From the NCBI RefSeq assembly GCF_013409935.1, contig NZ_JACCCO010000003.1, positions 1,302,001 to 1,366,000 of the forward strand: 64,000 nucleotides of DNA, written 5' to 3'. The notes under the pieces were generated by a model, which worked only from the letters and a program-made list of their open reading frames with translations, did no database searches and was not told the origin of the DNA. This stretch comes from Streptosporangium sandarakinum. GTDB taxonomy: Bacteria; Actinomycetota; Actinomycetes; Streptosporangiales; Streptosporangiaceae. Positions 45,406-53,095 of this stretch are shown piece after piece (position 1 is the stretch's first letter; every line of letters starts with the position of its first letter). Position numbers and translations under genes: made by a program.

Positions 45406-46962
45406 ATGAGCTCACCCACCCGACGCACCGTCCTGCGCGGCCTCGCGCTCGCCGCCGCGGCGAGCGCCGCGCCGCTGCCCGCCTTCGCCTCCGCCACCTC
45501 CCCCTCCGCCGGCGGATACGTCCCGCCGCTGCGCCAGATGCGCGGCATGTGGATCGCCTCGGTGGTCAACATCAACTGGCCGTCCAAGCCCGGGCTGACC
45601 GTCGAGCAGCAGAAGGCCGAGTATCTCGCCTGGCTGGACCTGGCCCAGGCTCGCAGGCTCAACTCGGTGTTCGTGCAGATCCGGCCGACGGCCGACGCCT
45701 TCTGGCCCTCGCCGTACGAGCCGTGGTCGGAGTACCTGACCGGGACCCAGGGGCAGGACCCCGGCTACGACCCGCTGGCCTTCCTGGTGGAGGAGACCCA
45801 CCGGCGCGGCCTGACCTTCCACGCGTGGTTCAACCCCTACCGGGTGTCGATGCAGCCGGACCCGGCCAAGCTGCACCCCGACCACCCGGGCCGCAAGCAC
45901 CCCGACTGGATCATCCCCTACGGCGGCAAGATCTACTACAACCCCGGCCTGCCGGAGGTCCGCGCGTTCGTGCAGGACGCCATGATGGACGCGGTCACCC
46001 GCTACGACATCGACGGCCTGCACTTCGACGACTACTTCTACCCGGTGAACACCACCGCCTTCGACGACGCCGCCGCCTTCGCCAAGTACGGCCAGGGCTT
46101 CCCGGACCTGGCCGCCTGGCGGCGCAACAACGTCGACCTGCTGGTCTCGGAGATGCAGCAGCGCGTGCTGGCCGCCAAGCCCGAGGTCGCCTGGGGCATC
46201 AGCCCCTCGGGCATCTGGCGCAACAAGTCCACCGACCCGCTGGGCTCGGACACCGGCGGCAGCCAGTCCTACGACAACCTGCACGCCGACACCCGCGGCT
46301 GGGTCAAGAAGGGCTGGCTCGACTACATCGCCCCGCAGATCTACTGGTACATCGGCCAGTCGAACGCCGACTACGCCAAGCTGGTCCCCTGGTGGTCCGG
46401 CGTGGCCGCGGGCACCGGCACCGAGCTGTGGATCGGCCAGGCGGCCTACAAGGCGGGCGCCGCCGGCCAGCCCGCCGAGTGGTTCCGCCCCGACGAGCTC
46501 ACCAACCACCTGACCCTGAACCGCAGCCACCCCGAGGTGGGCGGCGACATCTGGTACAACTCCGCCGACGTCCGCGACGACCGGATCGGCTCGGTCACCC
46601 GGACCGTGGCCGCCCACTACACCCGCCCGGCGCTTCCCCCGCTGCTGCCCAGGCTCGCGCACGGCCGGGCCCCGGAGCGCCCGGTGCTCGTCTGGGCCAA
46701 GAGGGGGTCCGGCGGCGTCGAGCTGCGCATCCAGGCCAGGGGCCATGAGACGCCGTTCCAGTACGCGGTCTTCCGGCTCGACCGCCCGGCCCGGCCCGGG
46801 GACTTCGACGACGCCGGCAACCTGGTCGCGCTCGTCCCGGCCACCGGCAAGCAGGTGCGCTGGGTGGACTCCGACGGCGGCGGGAACTCCCACTACTACG
46901 TCACGGCCGTCGACCGGGTCAGCCGGCAGAGCGCGCCGAGCGACGTCCGCCGCGCGCACTGA
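45406..46962 (+). CDS. GHL10-family (DigH/YngK-like) glycoside hydrolase, Tat-exported
   Basis: A 518-residue secreted protein. The N-terminus carries a Tat-type signal (SSPTRRTVLRGLALAAAASA). The (beta/alpha)8 GHL10 core (formerly DUF187) has MRGMWIASVVNINWPSKPGL, NSVFVQIRPTADAFWPS, FHAWFNPYRVS and IDGLHFDDYFYP (206-213, likely catalytic acids), then APQIYWYIGQSNADYAKLV. The last ~90 residues form a fibronectin-like domain. The E. coli relative DigH cuts peptide-free glycan strands at the septum. Divergence from nagZ across a ~245-bp region suggests it works outside the cell to supply fragments for salvage. GGAG lies 9 bp before ATG 45406. Confidence 0.88.
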   Translation: MSSPTRRTVLRGLALAAAASAAPLPAFASATSPSAGGYVPPLRQMRGMWIASVVNINWPSKPGLTVEQQKAEYLAWLDLAQARRLNSVFVQIRPTADAFWPSPYEPWSEYLTGTQGQDPGYDPLAFLVEETHRRGLTFHAWFNPYRVSMQPDPAKLHPDHPGRKHPDWIIPYGGKIYYNPGLPEVRAFVQDAMMDAVTRYDIDGLHFDDYFYPVNTTAFDDAAAFAKYGQGFPDLAAWRRNNVDLLVSEMQQRVLAAKPEVAWGISPSGIWRNKSTDPLGSDTGGSQSYDNLHADTRGWVKKGWLDYIAPQIYWYIGQSNADYAKLVPWWSGVAAGTGTELWIGQAAYKAGAAGQPAEWFRPDELTNHLTLNRSHPEVGGDIWYNSADVRDDRIGSVTRTVAAHYTRPALPPLLPRLAHGRAPERPVLVWAKRGSGGVELRIQARGHETPFQYAVFRLDRPARPGDFDDAGNLVALVPATGKQVRWVDSDGGGNSHYYVTAVDRVSRQSAPSDVRRAH

Positions 46963-46970
46963 GCCCGGCC

Positions 46971-47007
46971 CGCCGGCCCGCGGGCACCTGAGCACCGCGG
47001 GCCGGCG
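46971..47007. terminator. Terminator after the GHL10 gene
   Basis: CGCCGGCCCGCGG (46971-46983), an 11-nt loop and CCGCGGGCCGGCG (46995-47007): a perfect 13-bp stem 8 bp after the stop codon. Confidence 0.65.
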
Positions 47008-47119
47008 CGCAGGCGCGGGGTAACGGTCCGCGCGCCGGCCGGGACGCGGTGACGGCTCCTGTGGCGGGCTCCGTCCCGCGTCCCGGCCCGGCGGAACCCG
47101 TACGGGACGCCGCAGGGCG

Positions 47120-47153
47120 CCTCCGTGCCCGTCGACGTGGCCGGGCACGGAGG
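47120..47153 (-). terminator. Terminator of the anchored secreted-protein gene
   Basis: CCTCCGTGCCCG (47120-47131), a 10-nt loop and CGGGCACGGAGG (47142-47153): a perfect 12-bp stem immediately after the stop of the minus-strand gene ending at 47155. Confidence 0.65.
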
Positions 47154-47154
47154 A

Positions 47155-47886
47155 TCAGCGCCGCCGCGCCCGACCGCGGCGGACCAGCACCGCGCCGCCG
47201 AGGATGACCAGCCCCGCCGCGGCGGCCGCCCCGTACGGCATCGGCCACCCGGATCCGGCCTCCGCGCCGGACTCGCCGGACGCGGTGGTCACCGCGGCGC
47301 CGGCGTCACCGTCGCCGGACGCACCCGCCGTCCGGCCGGGTGGCGCCGCGGGAGAGGCGGGGGCGGACGGGGTGGCGGGGCCGCCGGTTGAACGGGCCGG
47401 CGGGGCGATCCCGGACGGCGGGATCCCCGGCGGGCGGATGTCCCCCCAGTGGTCCTCCTGCGGACCCTGGGCGTCGATGGCCCGCCGGAGGTCGGCGGGA
47501 ACCGGATCGATCTCCAAGCTCCCCGGCACGGTGACGGTGCCGATCTCGTAGGGGGCGAACCAGCCCTGAACGGCCTCCACCTTCCAGGTGCCCCGGGGCA
47601 GGGACACGGCCGCCGCGTAGTGGGCCGGCTCCCGCAGCGCCACCCCGGGGAACTCGACGCTCTTCCTCCCCTGGACGAACCTCAGCCCGACCTCGCCCAG
47701 GTTCGCGCCGTCGTAGGGGTGGGTGCCGTGCTGGAGCAGCCAGAACCCGAGCACGTAAGGGGTCTGCGGGCGGATGTCCCTGGGGACCGGGTCCAGGTAG
47801 GTGACGGCCCAGCCGCCCGCGCGGGCGGGGGCCGCTAACGCCAGGACGGGCGCGAGGAGCGCCGCGATGAGCAGGATTCGCTTCAT
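47155..47886 (-). CDS. Secreted, C-terminally anchored Ig-like protein
   Basis: A 243-residue protein with a signal peptide (MKRILLIAALLAPVLALAAPARA). A ~110-residue beta-sandwich domain follows (GGWAVTYLDPVPRDIRPQTP ... SLPRGTWKVEAVQGWFAPYE), reminiscent of FixH/YtkA-like Ig domains. Next come a Pro/Ala/Gly-rich spacer and a C-terminal membrane helix (AAAAAGLVILGGAVLVRRGRARRR). It would be displayed outside the membrane. The function is unknown; the HGTHPYDG loop could bind a metal, but this is a guess. It is separated by 144 bp from the upstream murG-like gene. Confidence 0.75.
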   Translation of the reverse strand: MKRILLIAALLAPVLALAAPARAGGWAVTYLDPVPRDIRPQTPYVLGFWLLQHGTHPYDGANLGEVGLRFVQGRKSVEFPGVALREPAHYAAAVSLPRGTWKVEAVQGWFAPYEIGTVTVPGSLEIDPVPADLRRAIDAQGPQEDHWGDIRPPGIPPSGIAPPARSTGGPATPSAPASPAAPPGRTAGASGDGDAGAAVTTASGESGAEAGSGWPMPYGAAAAAGLVILGGAVLVRRGRARRR

Positions 47887-48030
47887 ACCATCGATACCGC
47901 CGCCGGCCCGCCGAGGTTCCCGAAAGGTCCGGCGGCGACGCTTTCGACGACCGCGCCCTCTCGTGCCCTGCCGATCGAAACGGGCGCGGCGTCCACACCG
48001 CCCGGCGCCCGCCGTGACCTCCCGCGAGGG

Positions 48031-49206
48031 TCAGACGGACGCGGCGGACAGGATCACGTCCACCAGCCGGTCCGCCGCGTCCGGCCTTCCGTGCGCCCTG
48101 GCCCGATGCGCCATCGCCGCCCGCCGGGCGGGGTCGGCCAGGAGCGGTTCCACCGCCTGCCACAGATCGGCCGCCGTGACCTCACCGGTCAGCGCCACCG
48201 CGGCTCCGGTGCTCTCCAGGTGGCGGGCGTTGTGCGCCTGCTCGTTCCCGGCCGACGTGGCGAGCGGGACGAACACCGCGGGCTTGCCGAGCGCGGTCAG
48301 TTCGGCCAGTGTCCCGGCGCCGCTGCGGGAGACCACCACGTCGGCCAGGGCCAGCACGTCCGGCAGCTCCGGCCCGACGAACCCGGTCAGGTGGTATCGG
48401 GCGGACGCCTCCGGCGGAAGGGCCGACGCGCTCCGCCGCAGCGCGTCGACGTGCGCGGGCCCGCACTGGTGGACCACGTTCGCCCGCTGCAGCAGCCACG
48501 GCAGCGTGTCACGGACCACATCGTTGATCTGCTGGGAGCCCTGGGCGCCGCCCGTGACGTACACGGTCGGCAGGCGCCGGTCGAAGCCCCACAGCCCCAG
48601 CGCCCCGACCGCCTTGTCCGCGTGTCCCGCCAGCACCTCGGGGCGGACCGGGTTGCCCGTGACGACCCCGAGGGCGCGCACCGACTCCGGCAGCAGCGGC
48701 AGCGACGACTCCGACGACACGGCGATGCGCGTCGCCCGGCGCGCGAGCCTGCGGTTGGCCAGCCCCAGCCGCACCGTCTGCTCGTGCAGCACCAGCGGCC
48801 GGCGGCATATGCGGGCCGCCAGGCCCGCCGGGACGGCGACGTAACCCCCGGTCGCCAGAACGACGTCCGGCCGGAAACCGGCGATCACCCTCCTGGCCTG
48901 CAACACCCCGAGCGGCACGCGCGCCATGTCCCGGATGTTCGCCGGAGACAGCATCTTCAGCGGATTGCTCGACCGGCGGATCTTGCCCGTGGCGACCGTC
49001 GTGAACGCGATCCCCTCGGCCGGCGCGACACGCGCCTCCAGCCCCTCCTCGGTGCCGATCCACAGGACGTCCAGCGATCCACCGCCCGCGGCGAGCCGGT
49101 CCCGCAGCGTGCGGATCGCGGTCAGGGCCGGATACGTGTGGCCGCCCGTACCTCCTCCCGAGACGATCAACCGGAAGGGGCGTGAGAGACGAGGAGCGTT
49201 GGTCAC
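48031..49206 (-). CDS. MurG-like UDP-GlcNAc glycosyltransferase (GT28), divergent paralogue
   Basis: A ~391-residue GT28 enzyme. Landmarks of MurG are present: LIVSGGGTGGHTYPA (glycine loop 17-23), VLATGGYVAVPAGLAA, VVTGNPVRPEV, VYVTGGAQGSQQIND and DVVVSRSGAGTLAELTA. The usual HEQNxxPGxxN loop reads HEQTVRLGLANRRLA, so Asn and Pro are changed. True MurG makes lipid II and sits in the dcw cluster. Here the gene is outside any division cluster, so a paralogous role (cell-wall variant, secondary glycosylation) is likely. The GTG start at 49206 has a weak ribosome site; GTG 49233 is possible. Confidence 0.85.
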   Translation of the reverse strand: MTNAPRLSRPFRLIVSGGGTGGHTYPALTAIRTLRDRLAAGGGSLDVLWIGTEEGLEARVAPAEGIAFTTVATGKIRRSSNPLKMLSPANIRDMARVPLGVLQARRVIAGFRPDVVLATGGYVAVPAGLAARICRRPLVLHEQTVRLGLANRRLARRATRIAVSSESSLPLLPESVRALGVVTGNPVRPEVLAGHADKAVGALGLWGFDRRLPTVYVTGGAQGSQQINDVVRDTLPWLLQRANVVHQCGPAHVDALRRSASALPPEASARYHLTGFVGPELPDVLALADVVVSRSGAGTLAELTALGKPAVFVPLATSAGNEQAHNARHLESTGAAVALTGEVTAADLWQAVEPLLADPARRAAMAHRARAHGRPDAADRLVDVILSAASV

Positions 49207-49290
49207 CGGATGAACCCTACTGGCTGCCCGCACCGCGGAGAGACGGCCCCGGGACGGCGGCGAGGCACGGAGCCCGGCCGCCGGAGGGGG

Positions 49291-50319
49291 TCAGCCGATC
49301 AGGCGGCGGTGGGCGGCGAGCGGGTCGGGGACGGCGCCCGCGCCGGCCGCGTGCAGCGCGAGGGCGGCGGCCCCGGCGGCGCTGTCGCGGGCGGTGACCA
49401 CGGTCCCGGCCAGCCCGGCGCGTACCTTCCCGGCGAGCAGCGTGGGTTCGGTGAGCAGCGATCCGGCCAGCACCAGCGGCCCCGAGACGGGACCCAGCGC
49501 TCCCACGGTGGCGGCCAGCCGCCGCGCGGCCTCATCCAGGATCGCCGTGGCCGCGGCGTCGCCGTCCCGGGCTGCGGCCTCCACGGCCGGCGCCAGCCGC
49601 GCGAGCCACGCCGGGCCGGACTCGGCGATCCCCGCGTGGACCAGCCGCACGATCTCCTGCGCCGACGGCGCCGATGGCGCCGACGGAGCCGATCCCGCCG
49701 ATCCCAGCGGTCCCGGTGCCGCCGGTCCCGGTCCCGCCTGCTCCGGCGACCGCGACGGTGCCGGCTCCGCCGCGTCGCCGAAGCAGCCCAGCAGCGCGGT
49801 GGGCGCCGCCCGTCCGTCGACCGAGGCCAGCACCGCCCGTACGGCGCGCCGCCCGATCCACGTCCCCGAGCCCTCGTCGCCGAGCAGCCAGCCGTACCCG
49901 TCGGCCCGGCCGGTGACGCGCCGGTCGTCGATCCGGGCGGCCACCGCGCCGGTCCCGGCGATCAGGACCGCGCCGGACGCCTCCGCGGTCGCCCCGGCGA
50001 AGGCGGCGAGCGCGTCGGAGACCACCGAGGGCCGTCCGGGCAGGCCGGCCGCCCGCCACGCCTCCGCGGCGACGGCCTCGGTCCGCTCGCGCGCCGAGTC
50101 CCCGCCCGCCAGGCCGAACACGCCGGCCGTCACCTCGCCGGGGTCGAGCCCCGCGAGCGCGGCCAGCAGCGCCCCGCGCAGGCTGCCGCCCGGGTCGGCG
50201 GACGACAGGATGTTGGAACCCCCGCCGTATCCCCGCCCGGCGACCTCCCCGGAGACGGTCGCCACCACGCACCGCGTGCTCGTCCCGCCGCCGTCAACGC
50301 CGATGACCAGTGCCGTCAC
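49291..50319 (-). CDS. BadF/BadG-type amino-sugar kinase (NagK/MurK-like)
   Basis: A 342-residue kinase of the ASKHA fold. Phosphate-1 motif LVIGVDGGGTSTRCVVA (7-14), adenosine and phosphate-2 regions VLIAGTGAVAA and GWLLGDEGSGTWIGRRAV, and a C-terminal PLVLAGSLLT. In this family are GlcNAc kinases and the Clostridium MurK, which phosphorylates both MurNAc and GlcNAc. A Gly/Ala/Pro/Ser insertion lies in the middle (encoded by a repetitive GCCGATGGCGCC stretch). GTG 50319 has GGAG 5 bp upstream. It is divergent from anmK across 68 bp, so the two probably share regulation. MurNAc kinase activity would explain how murQ is fed without a PTS. Confidence 0.88.
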   Translation of the reverse strand: MTALVIGVDGGGTSTRCVVATVSGEVAGRGYGGGSNILSSADPGGSLRGALLAALAGLDPGEVTAGVFGLAGGDSARERTEAVAAEAWRAAGLPGRPSVVSDALAAFAGATAEASGAVLIAGTGAVAARIDDRRVTGRADGYGWLLGDEGSGTWIGRRAVRAVLASVDGRAAPTALLGCFGDAAEPAPSRSPEQAGPGPAAPGPLGSAGSAPSAPSAPSAQEIVRLVHAGIAESGPAWLARLAPAVEAAARDGDAAATAILDEAARRLAATVGALGPVSGPLVLAGSLLTEPTLLAGKVRAGLAGTVVTARDSAAGAAALALHAAGAGAVPDPLAAHRRLIG

Positions 50320-50338
50320 GGAAGCTCCATCTGTAGCC

Positions 50339-50371
50339 AATTTTCCTGTGACTATATTGTCGTGAAAAAAT
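50339..50371. promoter_or_regulatory. Overlapping divergent promoters and putative operator, kinase/anmK
   Basis: AATTTTCCTG (50339-50348), 13 bp, then GTGAAAAAAT (50362-50371) form an AT-rich inverted repeat like that at namZ/murQ. On the minus strand TTGCAG and TATAGT, spaced 16 bp, form a good promoter for the kinase gene. A plus-strand TATATT overlaps the same place and could be the anmK -10. A repressor bound here would control both. Confidence 0.5.
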
Positions 50372-50387
50372 CCTGCAAGGAGAAGGT

Positions 50388-51530
50388 GTGCGGGTACTCG
50401 GTCTGATCTCGGGAACATCTCACGACGGCATCGACAGCGCGGTGGTGGACTGGTCGCTGGACGGCGACGTGCTCACCGGGGTGGTGGAGCACATCGGCGA
50501 GCGGCCCTACGACGCCGCGCTGCGTGCCCGGATCGTCGCCGCGCTGCCGCCCCGCCCGGCCGACATGGGGGAGGTCTGCCGCCTCGACACCCTGATCGGC
50601 CAGGCGTTCGCCGACGCCGCCGCCGGCTGCGGGCCGGTCGACCTCGTCTGCTCGCACGGCCAGACGCTCTACCACTGGGTCGAGGACGGGCGGGTGCGCG
50701 GCACCCTCCAGCTCGGCCAGGCCGCCTGGATCGCCGAGCGGACCGGCGTCCCCGTGGTCTCCGACCTGCGCTCGCGCGACGTGAGCGCGGGCGGGCAGGG
50801 CGCCCCGCTGGTCTCCTCCTTCGACCTGCCGCTGCTGGCCGGGCTGCCCGGCCGCAGCGGCGCCCTGAACCTCGGCGGCATCGCCAACCTGACCGTCCGG
50901 GAGCCCGGCCTCGCCTACGACACCGGCCCGGCGTCCGCACTGATCGACGCGGCCGTCGCGGCGGCCACGGGCCTGCCGTACGACGAGGACGGGCGGCTCG
51001 CCGCGGCCGGCACGGTGCACGAGGGGCTGCTCACCGAACTGCTGGCCGAGCCGTACTACCGGGCGGCGCCGCCCAAGAGCACCGGCAAGGAGCTGTTCCA
51101 CCCCGGCTACCTCGACGCCGTCGCCGGGCCGTACGGCCTGGCCCTGCCCGACCTGGTGGCGACGCTGACCGCGCTGACGGCCGAGACCGCCGCCGCGGAG
51201 ATCCGGCGGCACCGGCTCGGCACGGTCGTCGCCTCCGGCGGCGGGACGCGCAACCCGGTCATGATGGCCATGCTGCGCGAGCGCGCCGGGGAGGCGCGGA
51301 TCGTGCTCAGCGACGAGCTCGGCGTGCCGTCCGGAGCCAAGGAGGCGATCGCCTTCTCCTTCCTCGGCTGGCTGACCGCCCACGGCCTGCCCGGGACCGT
51401 CCCGGAGTGCACGGGCGCCTCGGGGCCGCGGGTGCTCGGCAGCGTCACCCCCGGCCGGGGGCCGCTGCGGCTGCCCGAACCGCCGCCCCGGGCACCCGCC
51501 CGGCTGCGTATGAGGACCGCTTCCACCTGA
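50388..51530 (+). CDS. anmK: Anhydro-N-acetylmuramic acid kinase
   Basis: A 380-residue AnmK. N-terminal [12 protein letters not shown] (the Streptomyces-like His form of GTSMDGID), [33 protein letters not shown] and [11 protein letters not shown] (177-187; Asp178 the likely catalytic base), with a late [11 protein letters not shown]. The enzyme opens and phosphorylates 1,6-anhydroMurNAc to MurNAc-6-phosphate, the substrate of MurQ. GTG 50388 follows AAGGAG. The last ~25 codons overlap the 3' end of the convergent exoprotein gene. Its presence implies that anhydro-muropeptides, made by lytic transglycosylases, are recycled. Confidence 0.95.
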   Translation: MRVLGLISGTSHDGIDSAVVDWSLDGDVLTGVVEHIGERPYDAALRARIVAALPPRPADMGEVCRLDTLIGQAFADAAAGCGPVDLVCSHGQTLYHWVEDGRVRGTLQLGQAAWIAERTGVPVVSDLRSRDVSAGGQGAPLVSSFDLPLLAGLPGRSGALNLGGIANLTVREPGLAYDTGPASALIDAAVAAATGLPYDEDGRLAAAGTVHEGLLTELLAEPYYRAAPPKSTGKELFHPGYLDAVAGPYGLALPDLVATLTALTAETAAAEIRRHRLGTVVASGGGTRNPVMMAMLRERAGEARIVLSDELGVPSGAKEAIAFSFLGWLTAHGLPGTVPECTGASGPRVLGSVTPGRGPLRLPEPPPRAPARLRMRTAST

Positions 51531-52665
51531 CGGCCGCTCCGCCCGATGGAAGCCTGACGGCCGCTCCGCCCGATGGAGGACGGGCACCCGTACGAGCGGC
51601 GGCGGGGCAGTCCAGGACGGCGCCGAACGGAAGATCGCGGATCCTCCCGCCGTCGCTCCCCGGCCCGCCCTGGACGAGGGAGCCGACGATGACGTTGCCG
51701 TCGATGCCGGCCGGGTTCGTGTCGGTCAGGGTGGCGTCCGGCGCGTAGATCGTCCCCTTGACGGTCCCGCCCCGCCCGGGGGGCATGGTGATCGAGACGG
51801 CGTCCGGGAAGTCGAACAGGACGAAGCGCGCCTGTTTCCCGCCGATCCCGGTGACGGCGGGCGGTACCCAGGTGAGGACGCCGCCCTCGGCGGTGGTGTC
51901 CACGACGACCAGCAGGGGCGAGGCCGCCGTCGGCCCGCGGCCGAAGACCAGACGGGCGATGGCGGCCAGGTCCCGGCCGGTCGTCCGTACGACGTTGGTG
52001 ACGCCGCGGGTCAGGCCGATCCGCACGGTGGAGCCCGGAGGGACCGTCCCGCCGGGGAACGGCCGGCCGGCCGCGTCGCGCAGCACGACGTTGTTCCCGC
52101 ACTCCGCCAGCGCCGCCGCCCGTTCCCGGTAGGTGCCGAAGAGCCGCCGGAAGTCGAAGACGGTGGCCGGGCCCACCGAGGCGGCGGGCTGCCGGACGCT
52201 CAGCTCGACCCGCCTGGGGTCCTCGTAGTCCCCCGTGGCGTTCACCCGCGTGCGGGCCGGCACCCCGTTGTCGTCGGTGTCCATGACGACGGAGCCCGCC
52301 AGGGAACCGATCTTGGCGTGGCCGCGGGAGAGGACCGCGACGCGGCCGGTGGCGGCGCTCCGGCCGAAGGCCACCCGGCCGCCCACCACCAGCGCCGTCG
52401 GCCGGGTGTCGCCGCCGACGACGTGGGAGCCGGCCGTGGCGAGGGCGACCCGGTGGTCACCGGCCAGGACGAGGTCCCCGCCGATCGCCAGTGTGCCCTC
52501 GTTCCCGCCGCTCGCCAGCGTGGCGTCCCGCTCCACCATGACGGTGAAGCCGTTGTTCCCGCTGACCGGGTTGACCGGTTCCCGCGCCGGGACGGAGACC
52601 GGCGCGAAGACCCCCGCGCCGATGCCGCAGGCTCCCAGCCCCAGCCAGTGCCTCAGCGCGCGCAT
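51445..52665 (-). CDS. Choice-of-anchor-A domain exoprotein
   Basis: A 406-residue secreted protein starting at ATG 52665 ([20 protein letters not shown] as signal region; GGGGGA before it). The body is a choice-of-anchor-A beta-helix-like domain: [47 protein letters not shown], and [30 protein letters not shown]. Such domains occur in surface or collagen-binding-type proteins. No LPXTG or membrane helix is seen, and the C-terminal ~60 residues are repetitive (PSGGAAVR twice) from a 27-bp duplication. Its 3' end overlaps anmK by 86 bp. Confidence 0.8.
   Translation of the reverse strand: MRALRHWLGLGACGIGAGVFAPVSVPAREPVNPVSGNNGFTVMVERDATLASGGNEGTLAIGGDLVLAGDHRVALATAGSHVVGGDTRPTALVVGGRVAFGRSAATGRVAVLSRGHAKIGSLAGSVVMDTDDNGVPARTRVNATGDYEDPRRVELSVRQPAASVGPATVFDFRRLFGTYRERAAALAECGNNVVLRDAAGRPFPGGTVPPGSTVRIGLTRGVTNVVRTTGRDLAAIARLVFGRGPTAASPLLVVVDTTAEGGVLTWVPPAVTGIGGKQARFVLFDFPDAVSITMPPGRGGTVKGTIYAPDATLTDTNPAGIDGNVIVGSLVQGGPGSDGGRIRDLPFGAVLDCPAAARTGARPPSGGAAVRLPSGGAAVRWKRSSYAAGRVPGAAVRAAAAAPGRG
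51526..51577. repeat. Two tandem 27-bp repeats at a convergent gene overlap
   Basis: CCTGACGGCCGCTCCGCCCG plus GATGGA occurs at 51526 and again at 51553. It contains the anmK stop codon and also encodes the duplicated PSGGAAVR of the opposing exoprotein. Confidence 0.8.
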
Positions 52666-53095
52666 GAGTCCCCCGTACCCGATCCGTCTCCCCGGCCGAG
52701 TCTGGGGAGCGGGGGCGCGTTCCCGGCCGCGCCGCGCCGCGCGCCGGATGTTCCTGGAGGGAATCTGGCGATCCTCTGTGAAAGATGTGATGTACGTCAT
52801 GTTCGGGACCCGTTTCCGGGGGCAGGGGCGAACGACGTGATGGAGCGCGAAGCCCGGTGACGTGTGTCGTGGCGGCACCCGGGAGAGGAGCACCCACCGG
52901 TCCGGTCCGGACGGGGGACGGAACCGCTCCCGGGCGGCCGCAGAGGGATCTTCCGTGGTGGGTCACCCCGCCTTCGTACAGCGGGTTTGCCGGACAGCCT
53001 GGGGACTCGCGCGCCGCCGGCCGCGTTCGCGTGACCGCGTCGGCGAGTTTTCCCTCGCTCATACGTCGCAGCGTGGCGACAGAATGGGGTCGGGG
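52666..53095. other. Divergent intergenic region
   Basis: About 430 bp between the exoprotein and FMN reductase genes. A slightly AT-richer patch at 52760-52805 holds TGATGTACGTCA, an imperfect palindrome that could be a regulator site. No gene is supported; frames open here are probably due to GC bias. Confidence 0.45.

Noticed and set aside
43495-45406. A third copy of the GAAAA/TTTTC inverted repeat upstream of nagZ
   Set aside because: Only a half-like ACTTTCTTTCATC at 45216-45228 and no proper inverted partner; not strong enough to list as an operator.
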